A stretch of DNA of 64,000 bases from Spirochaetaceae bacterium. GTDB taxonomy: Bacteria; Spirochaetota; Spirochaetia; Treponematales; Treponemataceae. The stretch spans positions 86,699-150,698 of the forward strand of contig JAFZVC010000027.1 in assembly GCA_017618015.1 (NCBI GenBank). The letters run 5' to 3'. Shown here in pieces: positions 8,690 to 16,709 of the stretch. How positions within the stretch are numbered: the stretch's first letter is position 1; each line of letters begins with the position of its first letter. The notes beneath the pieces were generated by a model. It was not told the origin of the DNA. It saw nothing but the letters and a program-made list of their open reading frames with translations, and searched no databases. Position numbers and translations under genes: made by a program.

Positions 8690-8721
8690 ATTCCAAGCAC
8701 TTTTCTAATTAATCGTGCGTT

Positions 8722-9267
8722 TTAGCAACCGCATCCGCTTCCGCAGGAACTTCCGCAACCGCCGCTTGAACCACAGCCGCTGCATCCGCCGCAACCACCG
8801 CCACAGCCTGAAACCTGTCTTGGTGCAAGTTCTTCAGGGGTAGCTTCTCTTACAGAAGCAACTGTAACATCGAAATAAAGTGTCTGACCGGCGAGAGGAT
8901 GGTTCGCGTCTACGGTAACTTCTGTTTCTGTAACGGATGTGACAGTAACAATCTGACCACCGCCTGCGGTATTTGCCTGAAACTGCATACCTGGCTCTAT
9001 TTCAACGTCAGTGTCGAACTGATCTTTTGGTACGTTTATCACAAGTTCCTTGTTGTATGTTCCATAGGCTTCTTCCGGCGGAATTGTTACAGAGAACGCG
9101 TCTCCGACAGATTTTCCTTCAAGCTCTTTTTCAAGTCCGGAAATAAGGTTTCCGTGTCCGTGCAGATATTCCAAAGCTCCGGCATCTTTTGATGAATCTA
9201 TGATTTTGCCGTCTTTATCCTTAAGAGTGTAGTCTATTGCTACCATTCTATCTTTAGCTATTACCAT
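8722..9267 (-). CDS. SlyD-like FKBP peptidyl-prolyl isomerase with cysteine-rich tail
   Basis: A 181-residue cytoplasmic FKBP with the insert-in-flap topology of SlyD: YTLKDKDGKIIDSSKD and LEYLHGHGNLISGLEKELEGK, then the IF domain (YNKELVINVPKDQFDTD to VTVDANHPLAGQTLYFDV). The core ends near residue 150. The remaining 30 residues are almost only Gly, Cys and Ser, with eight cysteines (SGCGGGCGGCSGCG onward). E. coli SlyD has a His/Cys-rich tail that binds nickel for hydrogenase maturation; here histidines are absent, suggesting a different metal preference. AAGGA precedes the ATG. Confidence 0.88.
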   Translation of the reverse strand: MVIAKDRMVAIDYTLKDKDGKIIDSSKDAGALEYLHGHGNLISGLEKELEGKSVGDAFSVTIPPEEAYGTYNKELVINVPKDQFDTDVEIEPGMQFQANTAGGGQIVTVTSVTETEVTVDANHPLAGQTLYFDVTVASVREATPEELAPRQVSGCGGGCGGCSGCGSSGGCGSSCGSGCGC

Positions 9268-9439
9268 CTGTAAAATCCTTAAAAGTGTTTACGTATTGTG
9301 TATCGTCGTTTGAAGCCGCGTTTATCAAACATCGATAATTAAAGATACTAGAATAAATGGGTTTTGGCAATTTGATTTTGCATAGTTTGTGATGTTTTTG
9401 CGTGTTTAGTGCTAGTCCCACATAGTGCGTAGATGGTTT

Positions 9440-11311
9440 TCAGCCCCTGGTATTTTTTGCAGACAGAACAGGAATAAGGTCTTTTCTACCGATTTTTTCA
9501 AGCGCCTCTTTTACAAGCTGGCGATTTTCCGGCTTGTTGAACTGGAGCAATGCCCTTTGAAGCCGCCTTTCATGCCCACTTTTACACACATAAAGGCTTT
9601 TCATCTTGCCGGAGTTGTCTTTTTCATGCGGATCAAGCTCAGTGTAGTACATGCATGTAGCAAGGTTTCCTGGCGTGGGGTAAAAATCCTGCACCTGATC
9701 CGGCACAAACCCAGTTTTTTTAAGATACAAAGCCACTTCCAAAGCATCTTTTAGATCAGCACCGGGTAAAGCAGAAATATAATACGGTACAAGATACTGT
9801 TTTTTGCCAAGTTTCTGGTTCATAGCTCGATATTCCTGCGCAAACTTTTCGTATGTTTCGTGCGAGCTTTTGCGTATAAGCTTAAGAACTTTGTCAGAAA
9901 CGTGTTCGGGTGCGACTTTAAGCTGCCCAGAAATATGATGTTCGCACAGCTCGCGGAAAAATGTCTTATTTTTGTCGAGCACAAGATAATCAAACCGGAT
10001 GCCGCTTCTAATAAAGACTTTCTTCACGCCCGGTAAAGAACGGAGCCGGCGCAATATGGAAACATATTCAGTGTGGTCAACTTCAAGGTTCGGACACGGC
10101 TTTGCTCCAAGGCATTCCCTGCTTGTACACGCGCCGTGCTCCGCCTGCTTTTTGCAAGCGTCGTGGCGGAAATTCGCCGTAGGTCCGCCAACATCGTGGA
10201 TGTAGCCCTTAAAGTCCGGGCGTGAAATAAGCTTGCGGGCTTCTTTTTCAAGCGAGTCGGCACTGCGCGTCTGAATGCGCCGTCCCTGATGAAACGTTAT
10301 CGCGCAAAAGGAGCACGCACCAAAACAGCCACGGCAGCTTGTAAGTGAAAAAAGAACTTCTTCGAGCCCTGGTACACCTGTCTTTCCGTTTGCGGCAGGA
10401 GTGTCGTACATTGGATGCCAACGGCGCGTGTACGGAAGCTCCATAACTGCGTCAAACTCCGGTTGAGAAAGAGGCAGGGACGGCGGCTCCTGCACGACAA
10501 AACGGCTGTCGCTCTGCTCTATAAGGCGATGCGCGCTTATCGCGTCGGTATTTGCTTCTTGCACCAAATAAGACTCCGCAAAAGCTTGTCTTCCTTCGGG
10601 CGTTTTTGCAGAAACTTCTTCAAAAGAAGGAATCCGTACCGAATCTTGGGGAAGGTCCTGCGCCCTGCCGGTGCGCCAACAAGTTCCGCGAATACCCCTG
10701 AGCAATTCAGAGGCAGTTTTTGCTTCGACAAAGCCTTCGGGCGACCGTGGCGCTTCTTTTAAGCGAGAAGCTATTTCAAGAATAGAATGCTCGCCCATGC
10801 CGTACATAAGCAGGTCGGCTTTGCTGTCGAGAAGAATTGAACGTTTAACGGTATTTGACCAGTAATCGTAGTGGGCTGTGCGGCGCAGGCTCGCTTCTAT
10901 TCCGCCAATAAGAACGGGAATATTTTTGTAAGCCTCGCGGATTTTAGCGGTATAAGTAATTAAGGCTCTGTCCGGGCGGTGTCCTGGCTCCCCGCCGTGC
11001 GCATACGCGTCCGACGAGCGAGGCTTGTTATTGGCTGTATAATTGGAAACCATAGAGTCCATGGCGCCTGCGCTCACAAGGAACGCAAGCCGCGGTCGCC
11101 CGAAAACCATAAAAGATTCTTTGTTGTGCCAGTCCGGCTGCGGAAGGATGCAGACTTTGTAGCCTTTTGACTGCAAAAGTCTGCCTAGCAATGCGGCGGC
11201 AAACGAAGGATGATCCACATAAGCATCGCCAGAGACAAAAACAAAGTCGCATTCGTTCCAGCCAAGTTCATCCATGTCCTGACGGGAAACCGGCAGAAAA
11301 GGAGCTGACAT
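9440..11311 (-). CDS. YgiQ family radical SAM protein
   Basis: A 623-residue member of the UPF0313/YgiQ family. The iron-sulfur motif CX3CX2C is at CFGACSFC, within an AdoMet radical domain; N-terminal LPVSRQDMDELGWNECDFVFVSGD and the later GGIEASLRRTAHYDYW are family hallmarks, as is a second cysteine set (HGACTSRECLGAKPCPN). The biochemical role of YgiQ is not established. Six bases separate its start from the end of the NifU-like gene, so the iron-sulfur protein and a cluster-carrier protein share an operon. Confidence 0.9.
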   Translation of the reverse strand: MSAPFLPVSRQDMDELGWNECDFVFVSGDAYVDHPSFAAALLGRLLQSKGYKVCILPQPDWHNKESFMVFGRPRLAFLVSAGAMDSMVSNYTANNKPRSSDAYAHGGEPGHRPDRALITYTAKIREAYKNIPVLIGGIEASLRRTAHYDYWSNTVKRSILLDSKADLLMYGMGEHSILEIASRLKEAPRSPEGFVEAKTASELLRGIRGTCWRTGRAQDLPQDSVRIPSFEEVSAKTPEGRQAFAESYLVQEANTDAISAHRLIEQSDSRFVVQEPPSLPLSQPEFDAVMELPYTRRWHPMYDTPAANGKTGVPGLEEVLFSLTSCRGCFGACSFCAITFHQGRRIQTRSADSLEKEARKLISRPDFKGYIHDVGGPTANFRHDACKKQAEHGACTSRECLGAKPCPNLEVDHTEYVSILRRLRSLPGVKKVFIRSGIRFDYLVLDKNKTFFRELCEHHISGQLKVAPEHVSDKVLKLIRKSSHETYEKFAQEYRAMNQKLGKKQYLVPYYISALPGADLKDALEVALYLKKTGFVPDQVQDFYPTPGNLATCMYYTELDPHEKDNSGKMKSLYVCKSGHERRLQRALLQFNKPENRQLVKEALEKIGRKDLIPVLSAKNTRG

Positions 11312-11316
11312 CTATT

Positions 11317-11547
11317 TTAGAAAGCCTGAATAACTTCTGTTACTTCTGGAATCGTGTCTCTCAGGAATCTTTCGACACCCTGTTTAAGCGTCATTGTTGC
11401 CATCGGGCAGTTTCCACATGCTCCGGTAAGCTTAACAAAAACTTTTCCGCCTTCTTCGAGCGAAACAAATTCCAAATCTCCGCCGTCAGCCTGGAGCTGT
11501 GGGCGCATCTTATCAAGTGCGTCTTTTACTTTCTCTTCAAGTGTCAT
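11317..11547 (-). CDS. NifU C-terminal-domain iron-sulfur scaffold protein
   Basis: A 76-residue single-domain protein with the Nfu signature: LQADGGDLEFVSLEEGGKVFVKLTGACGNCPMATMTLK, where CxxC is the cluster-binding pair between two subunits. Such proteins assemble or carry 4Fe-4S clusters to target enzymes. It lies directly upstream of YgiQ, a likely client. AGGAGG is seen before the start. Confidence 0.92.
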   Translation of the reverse strand: MTLEEKVKDALDKMRPQLQADGGDLEFVSLEEGGKVFVKLTGACGNCPMATMTLKQGVERFLRDTIPEVTEVIQAF

Positions 11548-11562
11548 ATATATCCTCCTAAG

Positions 11563-12393
11563 TTAAATACCCAGTTTTTTGTAGATTTTCTGTCTATCTT
11601 CCTGATAGTCGAAAATAGTGTATCCAGCTTTATTCAGTTTTTCCAAAAGAGTGACTTTCCGGTTTTCTGGAAGCAATGATTTAAGAACATTCATTGCGTC
11701 ATTATATTCATTTTTTTTGTCTTTGTGGAAAAAACACTGTGACTGGTAATATTTGGCATTAAAAAGTTCTGCATCGTTTCTTGCGTTTGAAACAGCTTCT
11801 TCGTAATAAGTGAGAGATTTGTTCACGCTGCCGCCGCTAATAGCCGGTGCGAAATAGTACCAAAGGGCGAGCCCCATTTGCGCAAATGACATATCTGGGT
11901 TTTGTTCCAATGCCTTTTCAAGGTATTCTTTTACAAGCAACCCTTTATCAATTTTAGTAAAAAAGCTCTGATATCTAAGGTAACTTGATATTATTCCTGC
12001 GTACGAACAATAAAGCCAGCTGTTTTTCTCTTCTTTTTCGTGTTTTTTGAACCACTGCTCGTTTTTTTCATTTTGAGCTTTAAGAACGGGCTTCATCTCT
12101 GGATGATCAGGATTAATCTCTTCCAGACTACCGAATTCCTCAAGCACAAGATAGTTTTCAACTATAAGTATTGTTTCATCGGAATAGTGATTTTTGGAAG
12201 CATCTTCAAGGAATGTTTTTTTATATTCTTTAACAGCTTTTATAGTTTCTTCAGGAGTAAGTAAATACGTATCCAACCTGAACATCATCATATCGTCAAT
12301 CACTTTTTGTTCCAGTACAGAAAGATTTTTGGCACAAAAGAGCGATGCGGTACAAACCATAAACAATAAAAAGACAAATAAAAGCTTTTTCAC
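11563..12393 (-). CDS. Exported protein with TPR-like helical repeats, unknown function
   Basis: A 276-residue protein with a signal peptide (residues 1-19, ending LFCAK, cleavage after SLFCA; the single C does not form a good lipobox). The mature part is helical, with TPR-like stretches at about 150-230 (YLEKALEQNPDMSFAQMGLALW and YYEEAVSNARNDAELFNAKY). No catalytic motif is seen. The gene ends 15 bases before the NifU-like gene and may share its transcript. A structural or envelope-assembly role is only a guess. Confidence 0.65.
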   Translation of the reverse strand: MKKLLFVFLLFMVCTASLFCAKNLSVLEQKVIDDMMMFRLDTYLLTPEETIKAVKEYKKTFLEDASKNHYSDETILIVENYLVLEEFGSLEEINPDHPEMKPVLKAQNEKNEQWFKKHEKEEKNSWLYCSYAGIISSYLRYQSFFTKIDKGLLVKEYLEKALEQNPDMSFAQMGLALWYYFAPAISGGSVNKSLTYYEEAVSNARNDAELFNAKYYQSQCFFHKDKKNEYNDAMNVLKSLLPENRKVTLLEKLNKAGYTIFDYQEDRQKIYKKLGI

Positions 12394-12557
12394 ACAAAGA
12401 ATCTAACTAAGATTTACAGTTTTTTCAACAGGTGCAACATTTTTTTAAATGAAGTGTCTAAATAAATGTATGACATTTTGCGATATTTTGTAAGACAGAC
12501 TTTTTTGAGAGATTAATCGCAGATGAAAACTGAAACTAATTTATAGGAAACATAAAT

Positions 12558-13721
12558 ATGGAAAGTACAGATTTTTTAAAACTGTTTTTTGGGGCTGTTA
12601 CACTTTTTGTTTTATACAAGTTTGTTTATAGGTATGCTTTTTCAAGGAGAACAAAAGAAATAGAAGGCCCAAAAAACGACGCATCAAAGGCAAATGTAAA
12701 TTCATTCTGGGGATTTGTTGATAATTCTCTTGGTAAATGGCGGCAGGAAGATGAGACGGTTTACACGGATGTTCCTGTTAAATCCGCGCTTCCGGTGATC
12801 CCGGTTTTCTTCGCTTGCGACAACAATTATTTTCCGTATCTTACGGTTACACTTAAATCAATGCTTGCTAATGCTTCTAAAGAGTATTCCTACAAGATTT
12901 ATGTCATTACAACAAGTCTTGATGAAAAATATGAGGCAATGCTTTCAGAATTCGAGTCACCTACAGTTGAAATAAGCACAGTTCATCTTAAGGAAGATTT
13001 GCGCAAAATCACAGAAAAGTTTCATCTGCGCGACTACTACTCTATGGAAACATATTACCGCTTCTTTATTGCGAACCTTTTCCCACAGTACGATAAAGTG
13101 CTTTATCTTGATTGCGATATAGCGGTTGTTGGCGATATCGCGGAACTTTATAACACAGATGTTAACAACAATTTCGTTGCTGCTGTACCAGAAGAAGTGA
13201 TGACCGAAATCAATGAGTTTGGTGAGTATGTTGAAAAAGCCCTGGATGTAGACAGATACAAGTATTTTAATGCAGGAATCATGGTTATGAATCTTGCGGC
13301 ATTCCGTCGTGAAAACATCGAGACAAAGTTTATCGATTTGCTTACACGTTTTAAGTTCCGCGTAACACAGGATCAGGATTATCTCAATGTTCTTTGCAAG
13401 AATAGAGTAAAGCTTTTGGACTTAGGCTGGAATAAAACAGCTTTCAAAAACGATAAATTCGATGACGCGAACCTTAAGATTGTCCATTTTAAGATTCATT
13501 GGAAGCCTTGGCACTACAAGAATGTTGCATACGAAAACCTTTTCTGGAATTATGCACGCCAGACCAGTTTTTATCAGGATTTGATAAAGATGCGTGAAAA
13601 TTACAGCGATGAAAGCAAAAAGCGCGATGAAACGGCATATCAGAAATTGGTACAGATGGCCATTGATGATACAAATGATGCTGGAAACTACAGGAATGTA
13701 GTTTGTTGCGCGAACTGCTAG
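12558..13721 (+). CDS. Glycosyltransferase family 8 protein, membrane-anchored
   Basis: A 387-residue protein with one N-terminal membrane segment (about 8-25) and a GT8 domain from about residue 75. Signatures are IPVFFACDNNYFPYLTVTLKSML, the metal-binding DxD in KVLYLDCDIAVVGDI, FNAGIMVMNL, DQDYLN and the late HFKIHWKPW. GT8 enzymes are retaining transferases that move glucose or galactose to lipopolysaccharide or glycolipids. AGGAAA precedes the ATG. It is followed at 31 bases by an acyltransferase and then a membrane protein, so a glycolipid pathway is likely. Confidence 0.88.
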   Translation: MESTDFLKLFFGAVTLFVLYKFVYRYAFSRRTKEIEGPKNDASKANVNSFWGFVDNSLGKWRQEDETVYTDVPVKSALPVIPVFFACDNNYFPYLTVTLKSMLANASKEYSYKIYVITTSLDEKYEAMLSEFESPTVEISTVHLKEDLRKITEKFHLRDYYSMETYYRFFIANLFPQYDKVLYLDCDIAVVGDIAELYNTDVNNNFVAAVPEEVMTEINEFGEYVEKALDVDRYKYFNAGIMVMNLAAFRRENIETKFIDLLTRFKFRVTQDQDYLNVLCKNRVKLLDLGWNKTAFKNDKFDDANLKIVHFKIHWKPWHYKNVAYENLFWNYARQTSFYQDLIKMRENYSDESKKRDETAYQKLVQMAIDDTNDAGNYRNVVCCANC

Positions 13722-13752
13722 AACGAATTGTGAACACAGGAAATGCTGAAAT

Positions 13753-14613
13753 ATGGTCGAAAAAGCGAAAGACAGGCTTGAAGTTCTAAAACGGATAGAA
13801 GAGTATGAAAAAAAAGGATGGTTCTCAAAGGATGTTGAGGACGACCCGCCGACGATTCCTCTTGAACCGGATAAAGTCGATTATCTGAACAAAAAGCTGA
13901 TAAACAGGATACTCACCTATTTTGTGAACAAAAAAGCAGTTGCTTTTATCGACACCCTTATAAAAAACAAGCAGATGATTGTCAAAGAAATCCGTGGAAT
14001 AGAAAATTTCACGGCTCTTTCAAACAAAGGTACAATAATCACCTGCAATCATTTTAACGCATTCGATAATTTCTGCATCCATCACGCAATTTTGCCATAT
14101 TTGAAAAAGGAACACCGCGAACTTTATAAAGTTATCCGCGAAGGAAACTTCACAAGTTTTCCGGGGCTGTACGGGCTTTTCTTCCGCCATTGCAACACGC
14201 TTCCGCTCAGCAGCAATTTTTCGACGATGAAGCTTTTTATGAAAGCGATGGACGTTCTTTTAAGGCGTGGTGAAAAAGTGCTTGTTTACGCCGAACAAGG
14301 AATGTGGTGGAACTACCGCAAGCCCCGCCCGCTTACAAACGGTGCATTCAAGTTCGCTGTCACGAGCAATGTTCCTGTGCTTCCTATGTTTATCACGATG
14401 AACGATTCGGACATTATTGGCGGAGACGGTTTCCCAATTCAGGAATATACGCTTCACATCCTTGAACCTATTTATCCCGACCCGAATAAATCTGATAAAG
14501 AAAACATCGAGTGGATGAAAAACAAAAACTACGAGATGTGGAAAAACGTGTACGAAACGACATACGGCATTCCGCTTACATATTCCTGTGACAACAGCGA
14601 AAACCACGACTAA
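13753..14613 (+). CDS. PlsC-type 1-acyl-glycerol-3-phosphate acyltransferase family protein
   Basis: A 286-residue acyltransferase. The catalytic NHx4D motif is ITCNHFNAFDN and the glycerophosphate-binding block is YAEQGMWWNYRKPRPLTNGAFKFAV, with VPVLPMFITMN further on. Family enzymes transfer an acyl chain from acyl-ACP or acyl-CoA to a lysolipid at the membrane. The true acceptor cannot be read from the sequence; the GT8 neighbour suggests a glycolipid. It has a long charged N-terminal extension (about 85 residues) before the catalytic block. Confidence 0.85.
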   Translation: MVEKAKDRLEVLKRIEEYEKKGWFSKDVEDDPPTIPLEPDKVDYLNKKLINRILTYFVNKKAVAFIDTLIKNKQMIVKEIRGIENFTALSNKGTIITCNHFNAFDNFCIHHAILPYLKKEHRELYKVIREGNFTSFPGLYGLFFRHCNTLPLSSNFSTMKLFMKAMDVLLRRGEKVLVYAEQGMWWNYRKPRPLTNGAFKFAVTSNVPVLPMFITMNDSDIIGGDGFPIQEYTLHILEPIYPDPNKSDKENIEWMKNKNYEMWKNVYETTYGIPLTYSCDNSENHD

Positions 14614-14623
14614 GGAGACTGTT

Positions 14624-15211
14624 GTGCTACTTTATATCCTTTCAATCGGTATTACAGTGATTCTTGTGTTTTTGGGAAATCTTTTTTGGTTCCCAGCAGG
14701 GATGTCTGTGCTTAAAGTATCGTTATTGAGCATTATGGTGCCATTCGTAATGGTGGCATGGGATGGTGTTTTTGCGACAATCATACGTCATCTTATGCCG
14801 GCACGATGGTTTTCAAAGGATAGGAAACGGTTCCAAGTAAGCAAGATAGAATGCAAAATATATGAAGCATTAGGCATAAAGCATTGGAAGGATAATGTCC
14901 TTGAGCTTGGAATGTTTACAAGCTTCAGTAAAAAGAAAGTTTCTGATCCGAACAACCCAGAATATGTTGAACGCTTTATTCTGGAATGCAATTATGGCAG
15001 TTCGATTCATTTTTGGAACTTTGTGCTTGGTTTTGTGGTGATGCTGTTTTTCCCGAAGGATATAGCTTTAAGGTTCATTCTTCCGGGCGCAATAACGAAT
15101 GCGTTTCTAAGCATTTTGCCGCTGATGATTTTGCGCTACAATGTCCCGCGGCTTACACGACTGCTCGTGCTTTTGCAAAAGAAAGCAGAACGCGCGAAAA
15201 CTAACGCTTGA
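14624..15211 (+). CDS. Integral membrane protein of the glycolipid operon, unknown function
   Basis: A protein of about 195 residues with four hydrophobic segments: two at the N-terminus (about 2-20 and 25-45), and two near the end (about 135-155 and 160-180). The start is GTG at 14624, since AAGGAG lies six bases upstream; an upstream in-frame GTG at 14588 lies inside the acyltransferase gene and has no site. No motif is recognised, though a short charged loop between the pairs (SKIECKIYEALGIKHWKDNV) is conserved-looking. It ends tail to tail with the beta-galactosidase gene, overlapping by 11 bases. Confidence 0.72.
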   Translation: MLLYILSIGITVILVFLGNLFWFPAGMSVLKVSLLSIMVPFVMVAWDGVFATIIRHLMPARWFSKDRKRFQVSKIECKIYEALGIKHWKDNVLELGMFTSFSKKKVSDPNNPEYVERFILECNYGSSIHFWNFVLGFVVMLFFPKDIALRFILPGAITNAFLSILPLMILRYNVPRLTRLLVLLQKKAERAKTNA

Positions 15212-16709
15212 ACTTAAAGCTCTTAAAATCAAAGCAGCTACCCGGAAGGAACACAAAAGTCACATTTTGCTTTCCTTTTATGCACTCGCCCAAAGAAATA
15301 GCGTGTTCCTTTAGTTCTTTTGATTGCGGGACTTCCGCGATGCAAGTCCGTGGTTCAGTGTTCTGTCCGCTTTCTCCGCCGATGCACTCTGCACCAATCG
15401 GTGTGAACTTTATGTGAACAGTATTAGTTCCGTTTATAGCCCGTCCTTCTATCTTAATACTCGTCGTTCCTTCCGCTCCAAAGTCCATGTTGCCGAATTC
15501 AAGCGAAACATTGTTTCCAATGCCAGTTATGCAGTCTTCTTGCTTTTGAAACGAATCACCTGTTATGCGATCGGCATCGGCGGCAAACAATTTCGCGAAT
15601 GCTTTTGGACTTTCAACAAACTGTATTCCCTGTATGGAAAAGCGTGTCGTTGAAAGAATGCTCAGCGAGTGTATGCCTGTAAGCCGACGTGGAAGTTTCC
15701 ATGTATTTGCCTGATAATGGTTATACCAGCTTGCCGCCGAGTATTCAAAAGCCATAAGTTTTTTGCCGCCGTCGTCGGGGTTGCCTTCCCAAAGTTCAAG
15801 AGGCAATGAAGCATCAAAAGAGAAGATGGGTATTGAGAATTCGTCTGAGCCATCTGCGCCGAAATCGAGGTTTTCAAACAAGAGCCAGTTACGTTCAGCG
15901 GGTACGTAAACCCCACCCTGAAAGCTCTGCTTCGGTTCATTCAGCGCGGCAGAGTATTCACATGCTGATATAAGCTGGTATGGGTTCAAAGTGCCACTGC
16001 CCATGCCCGAAATAGAAAACTCAAGTTCGGAAACAACGTCCGGGTGGGGTTTACCGTTAGACGCGGTGCAGCGCAGACGGAAGTTGCCGTCTCCGGCTGC
16101 GGAAAGCCTTGCTGTAAGTCCGTCTGGTGAAACTTCGACTTTTGCGCTTGATGTTTGTACACCTTCGATACGGCAGGGCTTCCATTCCAGCGTGCGGAAA
16201 GTGGCGTTTTCTGGCAGGATGCGTGCCTTTATTGTGACACAGGGGCTTTCCGCAGAGAGCGCAAGGGAGCAATTTGCTTCCGCCCCGGTCTGATTCAGCG
16301 CATCAACCACTGTCAGCTCTATCTTGCGGACAGGAACTTCATCATCGGGTTTTATAGTGCAATTCGCTTGTGCATCGCCGGCAGAACCAATAATCAGAAC
16401 CGCAGGCTCCAAATCTTTTGAGACAGCTGTAATTCGCACTGCGCCGGAACTTCTTTCGCTTGTGGCATCTTCCGGACGTTCATTTGATGGCAATCTTGCA
16501 ATCGCCAAAAGATGATTGTTGAAAAGCTTTCTTGAATTGCACTTATACTGCTCGTAATCGGTACTGTCGCCATTATCAAGCCCAAGAAGCTCCCCGCCTT
16601 CCACCGCGACATTTATACGGTTCCTTGCGTTTTCAACCGGTACGCCATTTTTGTCGCAAGTTGAAATATCAACAAAAATCAAATTATCTTCACGCTCATA
16701 CGAAAGCAC
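15201..16709 (-). CDS. C-terminal part of frameshifted GH2 beta-galactosidase
   Basis: About 500 residues forming the C-terminal modules of the enzyme whose N-terminal part is at 16679-18835. It begins with LSYEREDNLIFVDISTCDKNGVPVENA and VAVEGGELLGLDNGDSTDYE, a typical GH2 C-terminal beta-sandwich, then an Ig-like segment and two carbohydrate-binding-like beta modules (about 260-370 and 390-500; each has an FGADG or FGAEG turn). It has no plausible start of its own: reading continues in register from the upstream frame if one base is restored in the AAAA run near 16717-16720. Confidence 0.75.
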   Translation of the reverse strand: MLSYEREDNLIFVDISTCDKNGVPVENARNRINVAVEGGELLGLDNGDSTDYEQYKCNSRKLFNNHLLAIARLPSNERPEDATSERSSGAVRITAVSKDLEPAVLIIGSAGDAQANCTIKPDDEVPVRKIELTVVDALNQTGAEANCSLALSAESPCVTIKARILPENATFRTLEWKPCRIEGVQTSSAKVEVSPDGLTARLSAAGDGNFRLRCTASNGKPHPDVVSELEFSISGMGSGTLNPYQLISACEYSAALNEPKQSFQGGVYVPAERNWLLFENLDFGADGSDEFSIPIFSFDASLPLELWEGNPDDGGKKLMAFEYSAASWYNHYQANTWKLPRRLTGIHSLSILSTTRFSIQGIQFVESPKAFAKLFAADADRITGDSFQKQEDCITGIGNNVSLEFGNMDFGAEGTTSIKIEGRAINGTNTVHIKFTPIGAECIGGESGQNTEPRTCIAEVPQSKELKEHAISLGECIKGKQNVTFVFLPGSCFDFKSFKFKR

